From contig CP007060.1 in NCBI GenBank assembly GCA_000230955.3, positions 2,782,969 to 2,846,968 of the forward strand: a stretch of DNA of 64,000 nt, in the 5' to 3' direction. Origin of the DNA: Halobacterium sp. DL1 (lineage in GTDB: Archaea > Halobacteriota > Halobacteria > Halobacteriales > Halobacteriaceae). Position 1 is the stretch's first letter; each line of letters begins with the position of its first letter. The position numbers were made by a program, and so were the translations under genes. Positions 17,969 through 26,148 of the stretch are shown piece by piece. The notes beneath the pieces were generated by a model. The model had not been told where the DNA came from. It saw only the letters and a program-made list of their open reading frames with translations, and did no database searches.

Positions 17969-18282
17969 GTATCGAGTGCCCCCGCCGCGGCCGCGTTCTC
18001 ATTCAACGACGCCAGCACGACGTTCGCGGCGCACACGTCGTCGTACCGGAACGAGTCCTCGGCGGCGTGGGCCGCTAGTGCGTCCTGCAGTTCATCGGCC
18101 ACGGGGGAGTCGAGGTCCTCGATCGAGTGACGCGGATTCCGGAGGAACAGTTCGCAGGCCTGGAGGTCCGTGAGCAGGTGCTCGGTCGTGTCGTGCTCGT
18201 TGGCGGCGCACATGATCGCCACCTTGATTCTCATCTGGAAGCGGACCCACGGCGGCCAGCCGTCCGCGAAGAAGACGGTCAC
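17965..18282 (-). CDS. Hypothetical protein of the helicase operon
   Basis: The 105-residue protein starts with GTG overlapping the stop of the zinc-finger gene upstream and its own TGA overlaps the GTG of the helicase gene, so it is translated as part of the chain. It is mostly helical, with HLLTDLQACELFLRNPRHSIEDLDSP-type amphipathic segments and three cysteines. No family recognised. An accessory replication factor is a guess from context. Confidence 0.55.
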   Translation of the reverse strand: MTVFFADGWPPWVRFQMRIKVAIMCAANEHDTTEHLLTDLQACELFLRNPRHSIEDLDSPVADELQDALAAHAAEDSFRYDDVCAANVVLASLNENAAAAGALDT

Positions 18283-18605
18283 TCGTAGACGCCCCCGCGG
18301 TGGTTCCGTTTGGTGCTCTCGGCGATCTTCCGCTTGGTCTCGTCCGGGTGGCTGAACCCAGGCTCCCGGCCCGGTTGGCGGGCCGCGTCGGCCGGGTATA
18401 TCGGCGCCCCGGGGTTGGCGGCCTTGTACTCCGCCAGCGTCGTGTCGTGGGTCCGGAGGTGTTGTTCGGTGATCTGGCCGAGCGCCTGCGCGCACTCCCG
18501 ACAGACCACCTGATCGTCGCCCGCCGCAGCGCATGCGCGGTCGACTTCTTCGGGAGCGATCGAGGACTCGTGGCTCGCCCAGACCTCCTCGAGGGAGTCG
18601 CTCAT
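18279..18605 (-). CDS. MucR/Ros-like C2H2 zinc-finger protein
   Basis: The 108-residue protein has VVCRECAQALGQITEQHLRTHD, then LAEYKAANPGAPIYP, which follows the Ros/MucR regulator pattern (C-x2-C, then H-x3-H, then a conserved E-Y-K-x-x-(N/F)-P-x-(A/P)-P). Those proteins bind DNA through one zinc finger. The ATG at 18605 was preferred to one 6 nt upstream since it gives the 4-base ATGA overlap seen at every other junction here. It may regulate the operon or recruit the helicase to DNA. Confidence 0.65.
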   Translation of the reverse strand: MSDSLEEVWASHESSIAPEEVDRACAAAGDDQVVCRECAQALGQITEQHLRTHDTTLAEYKAANPGAPIYPADAARQPGREPGFSHPDETKRKIAESTKRNHRGGVYE

Positions 18606-18784
18606 CGCCACAGCGTCCCATTATCGCAGTTCCAGCACCCCTCACGTAGCCGGGGGTCCGTGGACGCGGTTCCGCACAGCCCGCAGCGCCAGACGAGGGT
18701 CCGCTGGCCGTCCTCGTCCCGGGTCTCGTGCGGGCCGGTCACGCAGCGGTCGAGGGGGCGGTCGAGCGGCCGCTGCGCCCTCAT
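18602..18784 (-). CDS. 60-residue zinc-ribbon protein
   Basis: The protein contains WRCGLCGTASTDP and EGCWNCDNGTLWR, two CxxC knuckles of a rubredoxin-like zinc ribbon. Starts and stops overlap both neighbours by four bases (ATGA). Such small zinc ribbons are common in haloarchaeal viruses and plasmids; a nucleic-acid or protein-docking role is inferred only from fold. Confidence 0.6.
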   Translation of the reverse strand: MRAQRPLDRPLDRCVTGPHETRDEDGQRTLVWRCGLCGTASTDPRLREGCWNCDNGTLWR

Positions 18785-18954
18785 TCGTCCACCCCGCCGG
18801 CGGTCCGAGCGTCAGCGCGGTCCCAGCCCAGCACTGCCGCGGCCAGCTCGGCGGTCTCCTTGTCGCTGTCGGCGTACTGCTCGATCTGGTCTCGGTGTTC
18901 GGTCACGAACGCCGCGAGCGCGCGGTGGTGCGCTTCTGTCTCAGACTCCGCCAT
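18781..18954 (-). CDS. 57-residue acidic helical protein of the helicase operon
   Basis: The protein MAESETEAHHRALAAFVTEH... is acidic and helical and has no recognised family. The ATG lies within the 3' end of the upstream 59-residue gene (14-nt overlap) and its TGA overlaps the ATG of the zinc-ribbon gene. It is called coding because of the shared operon pattern and haloarchaeal amino-acid composition. Confidence 0.5.
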   Translation of the reverse strand: MAESETEAHHRALAAFVTEHRDQIEQYADSDKETAELAAAVLGWDRADARTAGGVDE

Positions 18955-19120
18955 TGGTCCCCTCCTGGTCGCGTGCGGCCGCCGGATTGTACTGGTCCAC
19001 CATGCGGCAGAGCCGGCCGCCGTAGGTCCCGCCGCCGCGTTTGAGCCTGTGAGCGGCGTTCCTCGTAGAAGCGCGACGGTCGGCATGGACTGTGTCGTCT
19101 CGGGTTGGATTCTTGCACAT
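18941..19120 (-). CDS. RHH-like miniprotein, first gene of the helicase operon
   Basis: This 59-residue protein (MCKNPTRDD...) carries HRLKRGGGTYGGRLCRMVDQYNP, clearly related to RSLKRGGETYDQVLQRMADQYDP in the 55-residue protein at 15240-15407. It heads the six-gene overlapping operon ending in the helicase, where an autoregulatory repressor would be expected. The N-terminal strand region is less well conserved than in the paralogue, and some positions look degraded, so it may be a decaying copy. Confidence 0.55.
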   Translation of the reverse strand: MCKNPTRDDTVHADRRASTRNAAHRLKRGGGTYGGRLCRMVDQYNPAAARDQEGTNGGV

Positions 19121-19466
19121 CGGCGTGTGTTCCCTTTGGGCCTCGTTCTGAGGGGGTGCCAGCGACCGCCAGACACACACAGAGCGTTCAGCGGGGTCGT
19201 GAAGGATGACGCCTTCTCGCTGGCGTTCGCTGGGTCGCGGTCCGTAGCCACGGCGTGAATGGTGCGAATCGCCGCCGTGCCTGCCGAGTGCCAGCGCGAG
19301 CGAAGCGAGAGCCCACGCCGGGCCCACTGCACGGATCCGCGCTTTTGCGTTCGGTCAGGCTGCCGCCTCAGCGAGACCACTACGGCTATCGCGGTTCGGC
19401 CGAACCGGCCCGTTGAACCCCCGTTCAGGAGTGCCTCCGGTGCGGAGTGGGTTGGTTCGAGACGCA
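19121..19466. promoter_or_regulatory. 346-bp gap with a 16-bp perfect palindrome (19392-19407)
   Basis: Between the primase-polymerase gene and the helicase operon no credible gene was seen. The gap holds CGGTTCGGCCGAACCG at 19392-19407, a perfect palindrome fit for a dimeric repressor, and a degenerate repeat rich in GCGAGCGAAGCGAG around 19307. No clear TATA box was found ahead of the operon's first ATG. Confidence 0.4.
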
Positions 19467-20081
19467 TCAGAAGTCGTTTAGTCGCCGTTGATTCGGTGAC
19501 TCTACGCCGAACTGGGGGTCGTTGAGAAGCACCTCTCCGAGCGCGTCCGCAGCGATCGTCGCTATGGGGCGGTTCTCCGCGATGGCGTAGGAACTGTCTC
19601 CGTACCTGCAGGTTGCACATCCCGACTTGGAGCACTTGATGAGCTCGGACCCCGGCCCGACGAGGTATTTGTTCAGGGCGTGGATATCGCCCCACGCGAG
19701 CGAGATGTTGGCCGCGCCGCCCGTGATGACACGGAGTTTCGAGACAGCGTCATTCCGTACTCGGTAGTATCTGTGCTCGCCTCCATGCGCGGTTTCCACC
19801 GTGAACGTCGCTGGTAGTTCGTCTACGGCCGTCGTGTCCCACCGGTCATCGTAATCGTCGAGGTCCACTCCGACGAGTTCGTCGCCCGCGTAGACGCCAT
19901 AGTTTCCGCGAACCGACCCGGGGCCGCCGGTCGTGTGGTCGTACGACTGCTTTCGCCCCTCCTCGACGTCGATGAACCGGTCGATGCTGAGTCCGGCGTC
20001 ACTGAGCCGGTTCGCGACTATCTGCCGCTGCTCAGCCGTGGGGTCGCCTGTACTGTCGTGGGCGGAGTTTTGATTGCCCAT
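19467..20081 (-). CDS. Primase-polymerase (Prim-Pol, AEP superfamily) domain protein
   Basis: The 204-residue protein matches the bifunctional primase/polymerase N-terminal domain of plasmid and viral replication proteins. D73 and D75 in VGVDLDDYD are the catalytic metal ligands, TAHGGEHRYYRV supplies the conserved histidines, and WGDIHALNKYLVGPGS is the family's g-x-(Y/L)-V-x-P-x-S end motif. CSKSGCATC then makes a likely zinc knuckle. Normal relatives are fused to a helicase; here the helicase is a separate gene 1.5 kb downstream. It would prime replication of the element. Confidence 0.75.
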   Translation of the reverse strand: MGNQNSAHDSTGDPTAEQRQIVANRLSDAGLSIDRFIDVEEGRKQSYDHTTGGPGSVRGNYGVYAGDELVGVDLDDYDDRWDTTAVDELPATFTVETAHGGEHRYYRVRNDAVSKLRVITGGAANISLAWGDIHALNKYLVGPGSELIKCSKSGCATCRYGDSSYAIAENRPIATIAADALGEVLLNDPQFGVESPNQRRLNDF

Positions 20082-20224
20082 ACATAACTAGATAACCTGT
20101 GTACGAGGGGGGCCCTCCACGGGTTGCTGTCTTGCATGTTTATCGTTCCCAGTCCCCTCGCGGGCCGTATCGGGCCGCCCGCGGACTCCAAACATCTATG
20201 CATTGACGGTTTGGGAGTCTCCTC

Positions 20225-20701
20225 ATGGACGACCGGTGGGCGGCGTTGTTCGACGAAGTGTACGGCCAGAAGTTCGAGAACAGCGACATGAATACGCAGC
20301 AGGAGACTCTCCGGAAGCGAGCGGTTGCGGCCCGCCCAATCCTCGTCCAGCTCGCTGAAGCGGGCGAGCCAGGCGATGAGGAACTCGTGACCACGGAACG
20401 CAACACGACCACCTACGGGCAGTTGGCCGAGGAAGTCGGAAGCGGCGCCACCTACGTTCCGAAGGTATTGGGCGCCATCGACCTAGTCGGCGAGGAACTG
20501 GGTGACCCACCGCTCTCGCCGCTGGTCGAAAGCTCGGGCACTGTGGGGCCCAGGAGAGGGTACTTCAACTGGAAGTTCCACGGCGAGGACCGCATCCGGA
20601 ATCCCGGCGACAAAGACAGTCTGGGGACGGAGATGAAGAAGACATGGCGTCAGCACCTCCGGACGGTCTACGAACACGACGACTGGTACCAGCCTGAGTG
20701 A
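20225..20701 (+). CDS. Hypothetical protein with YGQLAEEVG winged-helix-like region
   Basis: In this 158-residue protein the middle (TTYGQLAEEVGSGATYVPKVLGAID, then DPPLSPLVESSGTVGPRRGYF) recalls a small domain (typically tYgelaeeig...vgkpLg.I...pPLt.lVv) found at the N-terminus of some HNH-type nucleases. No nuclease domain follows. It is divergent from the Prim-Pol gene and convergent with the YgjP-like protease gene. Function not known; a restriction-accessory role is inference. Confidence 0.5.
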   Translation: MDDRWAALFDEVYGQKFENSDMNTQQETLRKRAVAARPILVQLAEAGEPGDEELVTTERNTTTYGQLAEEVGSGATYVPKVLGAIDLVGEELGDPPLSPLVESSGTVGPRRGYFNWKFHGEDRIRNPGDKDSLGTEMKKTWRQHLRTVYEHDDWYQPE

Positions 20702-20746
20702 GTGTTCCTATCCGTCGCGGCAACGCATCGCTGTAGCGAGTGACGG

Positions 20747-21490
20747 TCAGACTGCCAGCGTGTTGCCGTTGACTCGGAGCCATTCGCGCCGGTCTTCGTA
20801 ATCCGGAATGAGGGCGCCGACCGTGTTCCAGAACGAGTCGGAGTGTTCGTCGTGCACTGAATGCGCCAGCTCGTGGACGATGACGTAGTCCTGAATCCGA
20901 ACCGGTGCTTGGACCAGCCGCCAATTAAGGCGGACAGTGCCACCGTCGTATTCGCCCCACCGGCCATCGATCTCGCCAACGTCGACAGGCACGTCTTCAA
21001 GGCCGAGCCGGGGTTCGAACCGGGCTGCTCTCGTGGGGAACTCCTCCTCAGCGCGGTTGATGAACCAGTCGACGACCGCCTGGCGCTTCCGGCGGACGCT
21101 GACGTCGTCCGCCTCCGCATCGAGGCGGTGGACCCGTAACGTGAACGTCTGCTCATCGAACGCCAGTTCCGGCTGGGGCACGTCCGCCTCGACGATCTCG
21201 AGCGGGTACTGCCGGCCGCGGTACTGGAGCTTCTCGCCGCTCAGGTACTCCTTCGGGTACTGCGGCCCCTCCTGGTCTTTCAGGCCGTAGAGCTTCTCCA
21301 GCAACCATTCCTGGCGGGAGTCGAGCACCGACTCAACGTCGGCCACCGTTGCATCCATCGGCGCGGTCACGGTGAGCTCCAGCGACTCGTCAATCGAGAG
21401 GCTCATCGTTTCGCGGTTCTCGGACCAGTCAATCGAGTACGGGACGACCGTCTGGCCGATGTGGTGCTGCCGTTGCAATCGCCCGCTCAT
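20747..21490 (-). CDS. YgjP-type zinc metallopeptidase (DUF45) linked to the restriction system
   Basis: The 247-residue protein has the catalytic string VHELAHSVHDEHSDSFW: HELAH supplies two zinc-binding histidines and the glutamate, and the later His in EHSDSFW the third. The N-terminal DUF45 part (about residues 20-140) includes REWLLEKLYGL-like helices. Genes of this family are very often beside hsdR in bacteria and archaea, as here, where its ATG overlaps the hsdR stop. Its protein target is unknown; turnover of the restriction complex is a plausible but untested role. Confidence 0.85.
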   Translation of the reverse strand: MSGRLQRQHHIGQTVVPYSIDWSENRETMSLSIDESLELTVTAPMDATVADVESVLDSRQEWLLEKLYGLKDQEGPQYPKEYLSGEKLQYRGRQYPLEIVEADVPQPELAFDEQTFTLRVHRLDAEADDVSVRRKRQAVVDWFINRAEEEFPTRAARFEPRLGLEDVPVDVGEIDGRWGEYDGGTVRLNWRLVQAPVRIQDYVIVHELAHSVHDEHSDSFWNTVGALIPDYEDRREWLRVNGNTLAV

Positions 21491-24450
21491 TGGTAATGGG
21501 CGCGCGCTAGTTCAATAACGCGGTTGGTGAGCTCGCGGCGTTCCTCCCCCGAGAGCCCAATCCCTGAGCGGTACAGTTCTCCCGTCACTTCCTTCCGCAT
21601 CCTGTTCTGCAGGTGGGTGCGTTCCTTCCACTCGACCTTCGTCACGAACTCCTCGACAGTCCCGACAAGGTCCGCGGTGAGTTCGACAAGGTCCTGCTCC
21701 CCGGCGTCATGCTCGTCCAGCACTTCCTCGACCGCGTGGTAGAACGAGAGGTCGGTTTCGTCGCGGAGGCCCTTGCTGCGGGCTGCCTTGTCGCGCGACC
21801 GGATTTCGTCCATCAGCGTGCGCAGTTCCTCGATGGTCTCCCGTTCGCTGTGCCGCCCCTCGCGGTACTCCTCGATGAGCTCCTCGAGCCGTTCTCTGAG
21901 CGACCCGTACTGGACCGGGTCTTCGTCGAACCGGACGTTGATCTCGTGCTCGATTGCGTTCTGCATCTCACTCGCCCGTGCTTCGTCGCTTTCTAGGTCT
22001 TCAAGTCTCGCGTCGAACTCGACCTCGTCCATGATCGAGACGGGGTCGTCGTTCAGCACCTCGATCCCCTGCGAGCTGATGTGGTCCTGGATGAGCTCCC
22101 GGACTTTCGCCCCCGCGCCCTCGAGGTTCATCGTCCCGTCGCGGTACCGCTCCTTCGCCTTGCCGTAGATCGTACTGAGGCGGTCCAGGTCCCCCCGGTA
22201 TGGGTTCGCGATCGGGTCCGGGAGGACGATGTCCATCAGCTGGGAGAAGCGCTTGAACGCGTTCTTGAACTCGATGCGGCGGTCGTCCGGCTCGAGCGAC
22301 TGCACGCACCGCTCCACGTCGTCGAGGTCCTCGAAGAACGAGACCGCCTTGCTGTGGGCCGCCTCGAGCTCCGGCTGCTTGTCCTCGACGGGCACCATCG
22401 CCCGCTCGACGTCCTTCGAGCTGAACATCGCGAGCGCCTCCTTCAGCTCGTCCGAGACGCCGTAGTAGTCGATGACGAGCCCGTGGGTCTTCTCCTCGAA
22501 CGGGCGGTTCACGCGCGCGATCGCCTGCAGGAGGCTGTGCTCGCGGAGCGGCTTGTCGAGGTACATGACCTGGGCGACCGGCGCGTCGAAGCCCGTCAGG
22601 AGCATATCGCAGACGATGAGCAGTTCGACCTCGCCGTTCGGGTCGACGAACGACTCCTTGTACTGACTCTTCTCTGAGTCGCTGGGCGTCCACCGCTTGA
22701 TGTGTTCCGGATCGTTGTGACCCTCGGAGACGATGACGCGCGACTCCGGCCCGTTAAGACTGTCGAGGGTCTCCTTGTACCTGATCGCCGCCTCCTTGCT
22801 GGTGGTGACGACCATCCCCTTGAACGGCGGCGGGACCTCGTTCTCGAAGTGCTCGATGATGTCCAGGGCGACGCGGTCAACGCGCGCCTGCGCCTCCGCG
22901 AGGTCCTGCGAGCGGGCGTACCGCTTCTGGATCTCCGCCTTCTCCTCGTCCGTCTTGTCCGAGAAGATCCGGTCGAAAAGGCGGTCGAGCGTCTCGCCCT
23001 CGAGGTGGATGTCGGCCAGCCGGCCCTGGTACAGGATTTCGACCGTCGCGCCATCCTCGAGCGATTGGTCGATGGTGTACGTGTCGATGTAGTTGCCGAA
23101 CGTGCGCCGGGTGTTGCGGCTGTCCTTCTCGATGGGCGTCCCGGTGAAGCCGACGTAGAAGGCGTTCGGGAGCGCCGTCCGCATGTTGCTCGCGAGCTCC
23201 TTGTCCTGCGTCCGGTGGGCCTCGTCGGCCATCACGTAGATGTTCTCGTTCCGGGAGAGCACCGGGAATTCCTCCCCCTCGTCGTCGGTCGTCTGGAACT
23301 TGTGGATGAGCGTCGTGATCGTCTCGCCGGCGTCGTAGCTGAGGCGCTCGCGGAGGTCCTCGATGCTCTGGGCTTTCTTCGGGTTCGGGAAGCCGCAGCG
23401 CTGGAAGGTCGCGTGTATCTGGTCGTTGAGCGCGCGCCGGTCGGTGACGAGCACGAGCGTCGGGTCGTCCTCGAGGCGGCGGAGCTTCAGCGCGAGGAAC
23501 AGCATCGTGAGTGACTTTCCCGACCCCTGGGTGTGCCAGACCACGCCGCCCTGGGCCTCGCGCTGGCTGCGCTTGTCGATCCGTTCGAGGGCCTTCCGGA
23601 CCGCGCGGTACTGCTGGTAGCGGGCGACCATCTTGATCGTCCCGCTCTGGCGCTCCTCGAACACCGTGTAGTGGCGCAGCTGGTCGAGCAGGCGTTCGGG
23701 CTCGAACAGCGCGTACAACATCCGATACTGGTCGGGGAGGTAGCCATCGAGGTCGAACAGCTCGATGAGCTCGTCGTCCTCCAGCGGGTATGCGTCACGC
23801 CAGGGCTTGTACTGGTCCTTCGGCGTCCGGTACGTCCCCATAACCGCGCCCTCCATCCAGGTGGCGACCGAGAACTGGTTATAGCGGAAGAGCTCCTCGG
23901 CGCCCTCCGCCTCACCGTCCCGCTCGTTCTGATACCGGGTCAGCTGGTCGAGTGCCTCCGAACGGGGCTCCTTAATCTGGGGGCTCTTGCACTCGACGAC
24001 GCCGAGCGGGACACCGTTGACGAACAGCACGACGTCGGGCTTGACAACCTCGACCGGGCCCGCAACCCGGAACTGGTTGAGCGCGAAGAAGTCGTTGTTC
24101 TCGGGGGTCTCGTAGTCGATATACTGGACCGTCTGGTACTGCTTGCCGTGACCCAGGTCCTGCTCGACGGAGATGTGGCGGACGAGCTTCTCGTGAATCT
24201 GCTCGTTCTCGTCCATCGTACTCGTCCCGGCAACCTGCTGTATCTCGCGGACGGCCTTGTTCAGGTTGTTCTCGTTCAGCCAAGGATTCAGGCGCCCGAC
24301 GGCATCGCGGAGACGCGGTTCGAGTACGGCCGAGGACTCCGTCTCCCGAGGGTCAGTCCAGGAAGTCTGCTGCTGATCGACAACCTCCCAGCCGAGCGTC
24401 TGGAGAGCGGCGAGCGTCGGGCGTTCGGCCTCGGCGTATTCGTCGGCCAT
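21487..24450 (-). CDS. hsdR: Type I restriction enzyme, R (motor/endonuclease) subunit
   Basis: The 987-residue subunit translocates and cuts DNA when bound by the M2S complex at unmethylated sites. An N-terminal nuclease domain carries PDVVLFVNGVPLGVVECKSPQ (D...E-x-K near residues 137-154), followed by the SF2 motor: Walker A HTQGSGKSLTM (about 305), DEAH in MADEAHRTQ (about 408), GFTGTPI, and the second RecA domain with SEGHND and QAIARVNRPF. The C-terminal helical domain is long, as in the EcoR124-type family. The gene begins 363 bp after hsdS rather than overlapping it. Confidence 0.95.
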   Translation of the reverse strand: MADEYAEAERPTLAALQTLGWEVVDQQQTSWTDPRETESSAVLEPRLRDAVGRLNPWLNENNLNKAVREIQQVAGTSTMDENEQIHEKLVRHISVEQDLGHGKQYQTVQYIDYETPENNDFFALNQFRVAGPVEVVKPDVVLFVNGVPLGVVECKSPQIKEPRSEALDQLTRYQNERDGEAEGAEELFRYNQFSVATWMEGAVMGTYRTPKDQYKPWRDAYPLEDDELIELFDLDGYLPDQYRMLYALFEPERLLDQLRHYTVFEERQSGTIKMVARYQQYRAVRKALERIDKRSQREAQGGVVWHTQGSGKSLTMLFLALKLRRLEDDPTLVLVTDRRALNDQIHATFQRCGFPNPKKAQSIEDLRERLSYDAGETITTLIHKFQTTDDEGEEFPVLSRNENIYVMADEAHRTQDKELASNMRTALPNAFYVGFTGTPIEKDSRNTRRTFGNYIDTYTIDQSLEDGATVEILYQGRLADIHLEGETLDRLFDRIFSDKTDEEKAEIQKRYARSQDLAEAQARVDRVALDIIEHFENEVPPPFKGMVVTTSKEAAIRYKETLDSLNGPESRVIVSEGHNDPEHIKRWTPSDSEKSQYKESFVDPNGEVELLIVCDMLLTGFDAPVAQVMYLDKPLREHSLLQAIARVNRPFEEKTHGLVIDYYGVSDELKEALAMFSSKDVERAMVPVEDKQPELEAAHSKAVSFFEDLDDVERCVQSLEPDDRRIEFKNAFKRFSQLMDIVLPDPIANPYRGDLDRLSTIYGKAKERYRDGTMNLEGAGAKVRELIQDHISSQGIEVLNDDPVSIMDEVEFDARLEDLESDEARASEMQNAIEHEINVRFDEDPVQYGSLRERLEELIEEYREGRHSERETIEELRTLMDEIRSRDKAARSKGLRDETDLSFYHAVEEVLDEHDAGEQDLVELTADLVGTVEEFVTKVEWKERTHLQNRMRKEVTGELYRSGIGLSGEERRELTNRVIELARAHYQ

Positions 24451-24527
24451 CTACCGGGCTAACGCACCTTACATTTAAAAATGATGACGGTAGCAGTGCA
24501 GAGCGCAGGTGCGAGTGAAGTACAGCC

Positions 24528-24817
24528 TCACGCACGGAAGGCGACGGAAGTGTGGGCGACAAGTACATCGACTGGCTCAATCATCTCAGCATCAAGACGG
24601 TCAACGTCGGCGAGAATCAGGTTGAGGCCGTCGGGCCCACCCTCGCGTACAACCCCGCCTTCGGAAACCCATATCGCGCGAAAGCACCTGCTGAGAATTC
24701 GAACGCGACACCAATGGCCAGCAGTAACTCGACTATGGCGGTATCTTCGCTGCCCCATTCAGCTGTTCCGCGACGGCCCGGTGTAGCCGCCGATATTACA
24801 AAGTCTGCCGTCGTCAA
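24528..24817 (-). pseudogene. Possible decayed small gene between hsdS and hsdR
   Basis: Within the 363-bp gap between hsdS and hsdR (24451-24813) no intact gene was found. One reading (TTG at 24817 overlapping the hsdS stop, to 24617) gives DTAIVELLLAIGVAFEFSAGAF..., and a different frame beyond 24,650 gives GLNLILADVDRLDAEMIEPVD to a TGA at 24528. A single frameshift near 24,640-24,660 would join them into a protein of about 95 residues. Protein-like composition on both sides is suggestive only. Confidence 0.3.
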
Positions 24818-26148
24818 TCAGTGGGGTCGACACGAACGTCGCCCGTGAGCAAATCCTGCATCAGGCCGCGTTTGAGTTCCTGAAGGTGCTCCTTGTGTCC
24901 TCGTTCGTCTACCAGTTTTTCATCGACTGATTGGAGCACACTCTTGATTCGGTTCTGGTCTTCTTTCGGTGGGACAGGGACCTTGAGATTCCGGATATCA
25001 GTCAGGCTCACCTCGGGAAAGGTACTGACACCACTTAATGCGATGATGTAATCCATAACGTAGTTGAGGTAATAATACAGGTATTCTACATCGAGCTCAT
25101 CTTTACAATGGAAAGCGATAATCCCCTGGTTGGTTGCGGCGGGAGTTGTGCAGATGGCAGTCTTCCCGATACCGTAGGACCGGCTTGTGAACATTACCGA
25201 CGGGGCGGGTACGATATTGACTGATGTACTCTTGAGGCCCGCCTCCGTTAGCTTCCTCCTGGAGTCTGAAATGTACTTTTCGCCCCGCTCGTACAGGTTG
25301 GACAAGTCATCCGGGGTTACCCACACAATGTCACCGCCATAATAGTCAGAATTGCTAGTTTTAGGGGTGTTTCCCTTTTCCACGTCCGCAACGTCCGATA
25401 TTGTTTCTATGCTCCAGTTGACCGGAATTTCTGTTGTTCTCGCTCCTAGACGGACCTCCGTGTACTCGTTAGAAAGTCCGCTACCTACGACTAAGTCCTG
25501 CCTGAGCCCCCGCTTCAACTCCTTTGTTTCCTCGATAATTTCGTTCGTCTGCTGAATCTGCTTGTCTACAGTCGATAGTATATCGGCGATTCGGCGCTGT
25601 TCGGAAATATTAGGTAGCGGGAATCGGAAGTTCACGAAATCCTTCTGATAGAGATGAGAAATTGTAGAGCCAGCAGTTATTGTCTCGATGAAATCGTCGA
25701 AATAGAAGGATTTCAGAACGTAATACATGAATTCTGGAGCGTATTCCTCGTTAAGCGGGCGCAGAACGAAGAGCCCGTTGTTCAGCGTAGCTTCACCTGG
25801 AAGCTCATCAATGAGGGCTGTCTTCCCAATCGATCCATCCTTCGTTACTAGGAGATCCGCTTCCTCAAGCTGGATATTCGGGTCCCTCTCATACCATTCC
25901 TCGTTGACATATACGCAACGGTCCCACTGAACACGCCCATCCTCGAAGTCAGTCCCAGTCACGAGGAAGTAATCTCCTTCCTCCTGATGATCATCCTCAG
26001 TTAACCCGTGCCAACCAATTCGACCTTTAAGATACGTATTGTCACCTAACCGGGCTACCTTCCAGTCTTCGGGAATCTGCCTCGTCTTCGGGCCAAACCT
26101 TACTTGCTTGAAATCTTCTAATGGCTCCTGGCGAACGGGCTCGCTCAT
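24814..26148 (-). CDS. hsdS: Type I restriction-modification specificity subunit
   Basis: This 444-residue subunit chooses the bipartite DNA target. It has two target-recognition domains, each opening with IPxxW(K/S) phrases (IPEDWKVARLGD near residue 20 and IPVNWSIETISDV near 237), each followed by a conserved helix ending in ELKRGLRQDLV and ELKRGLMQDLL. Its AT-richer codon use compared with neighbours is typical of specificity genes, which are exchanged by recombination. The ATG overlaps the hsdM stop by four bases. Confidence 0.93.
   Translation of the reverse strand: MSEPVRQEPLEDFKQVRFGPKTRQIPEDWKVARLGDNTYLKGRIGWHGLTEDDHQEEGDYFLVTGTDFEDGRVQWDRCVYVNEEWYERDPNIQLEEADLLVTKDGSIGKTALIDELPGEATLNNGLFVLRPLNEEYAPEFMYYVLKSFYFDDFIETITAGSTISHLYQKDFVNFRFPLPNISEQRRIADILSTVDKQIQQTNEIIEETKELKRGLRQDLVVGSGLSNEYTEVRLGARTTEIPVNWSIETISDVADVEKGNTPKTSNSDYYGGDIVWVTPDDLSNLYERGEKYISDSRRKLTEAGLKSTSVNIVPAPSVMFTSRSYGIGKTAICTTPAATNQGIIAFHCKDELDVEYLYYYLNYVMDYIIALSGVSTFPEVSLTDIRNLKVPVPPKEDQNRIKSVLQSVDEKLVDERGHKEHLQELKRGLMQDLLTGDVRVDPTD

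Noticed and set aside
19300..19330. GCGAGCGAAGCGAG-type repeat suggestive of CRISPR or iterons
   Set aside because: Only one short imperfect inverted cluster; no regularly spaced repeats were found anywhere in the window.
24552..24848. Plus-strand 98-codon frame in the hsdS-hsdR gap
   Set aside because: It overlaps the 3' end of hsdS antisense and lacks a promoter or protein-like pattern; the minus-strand remnant is the better reading.
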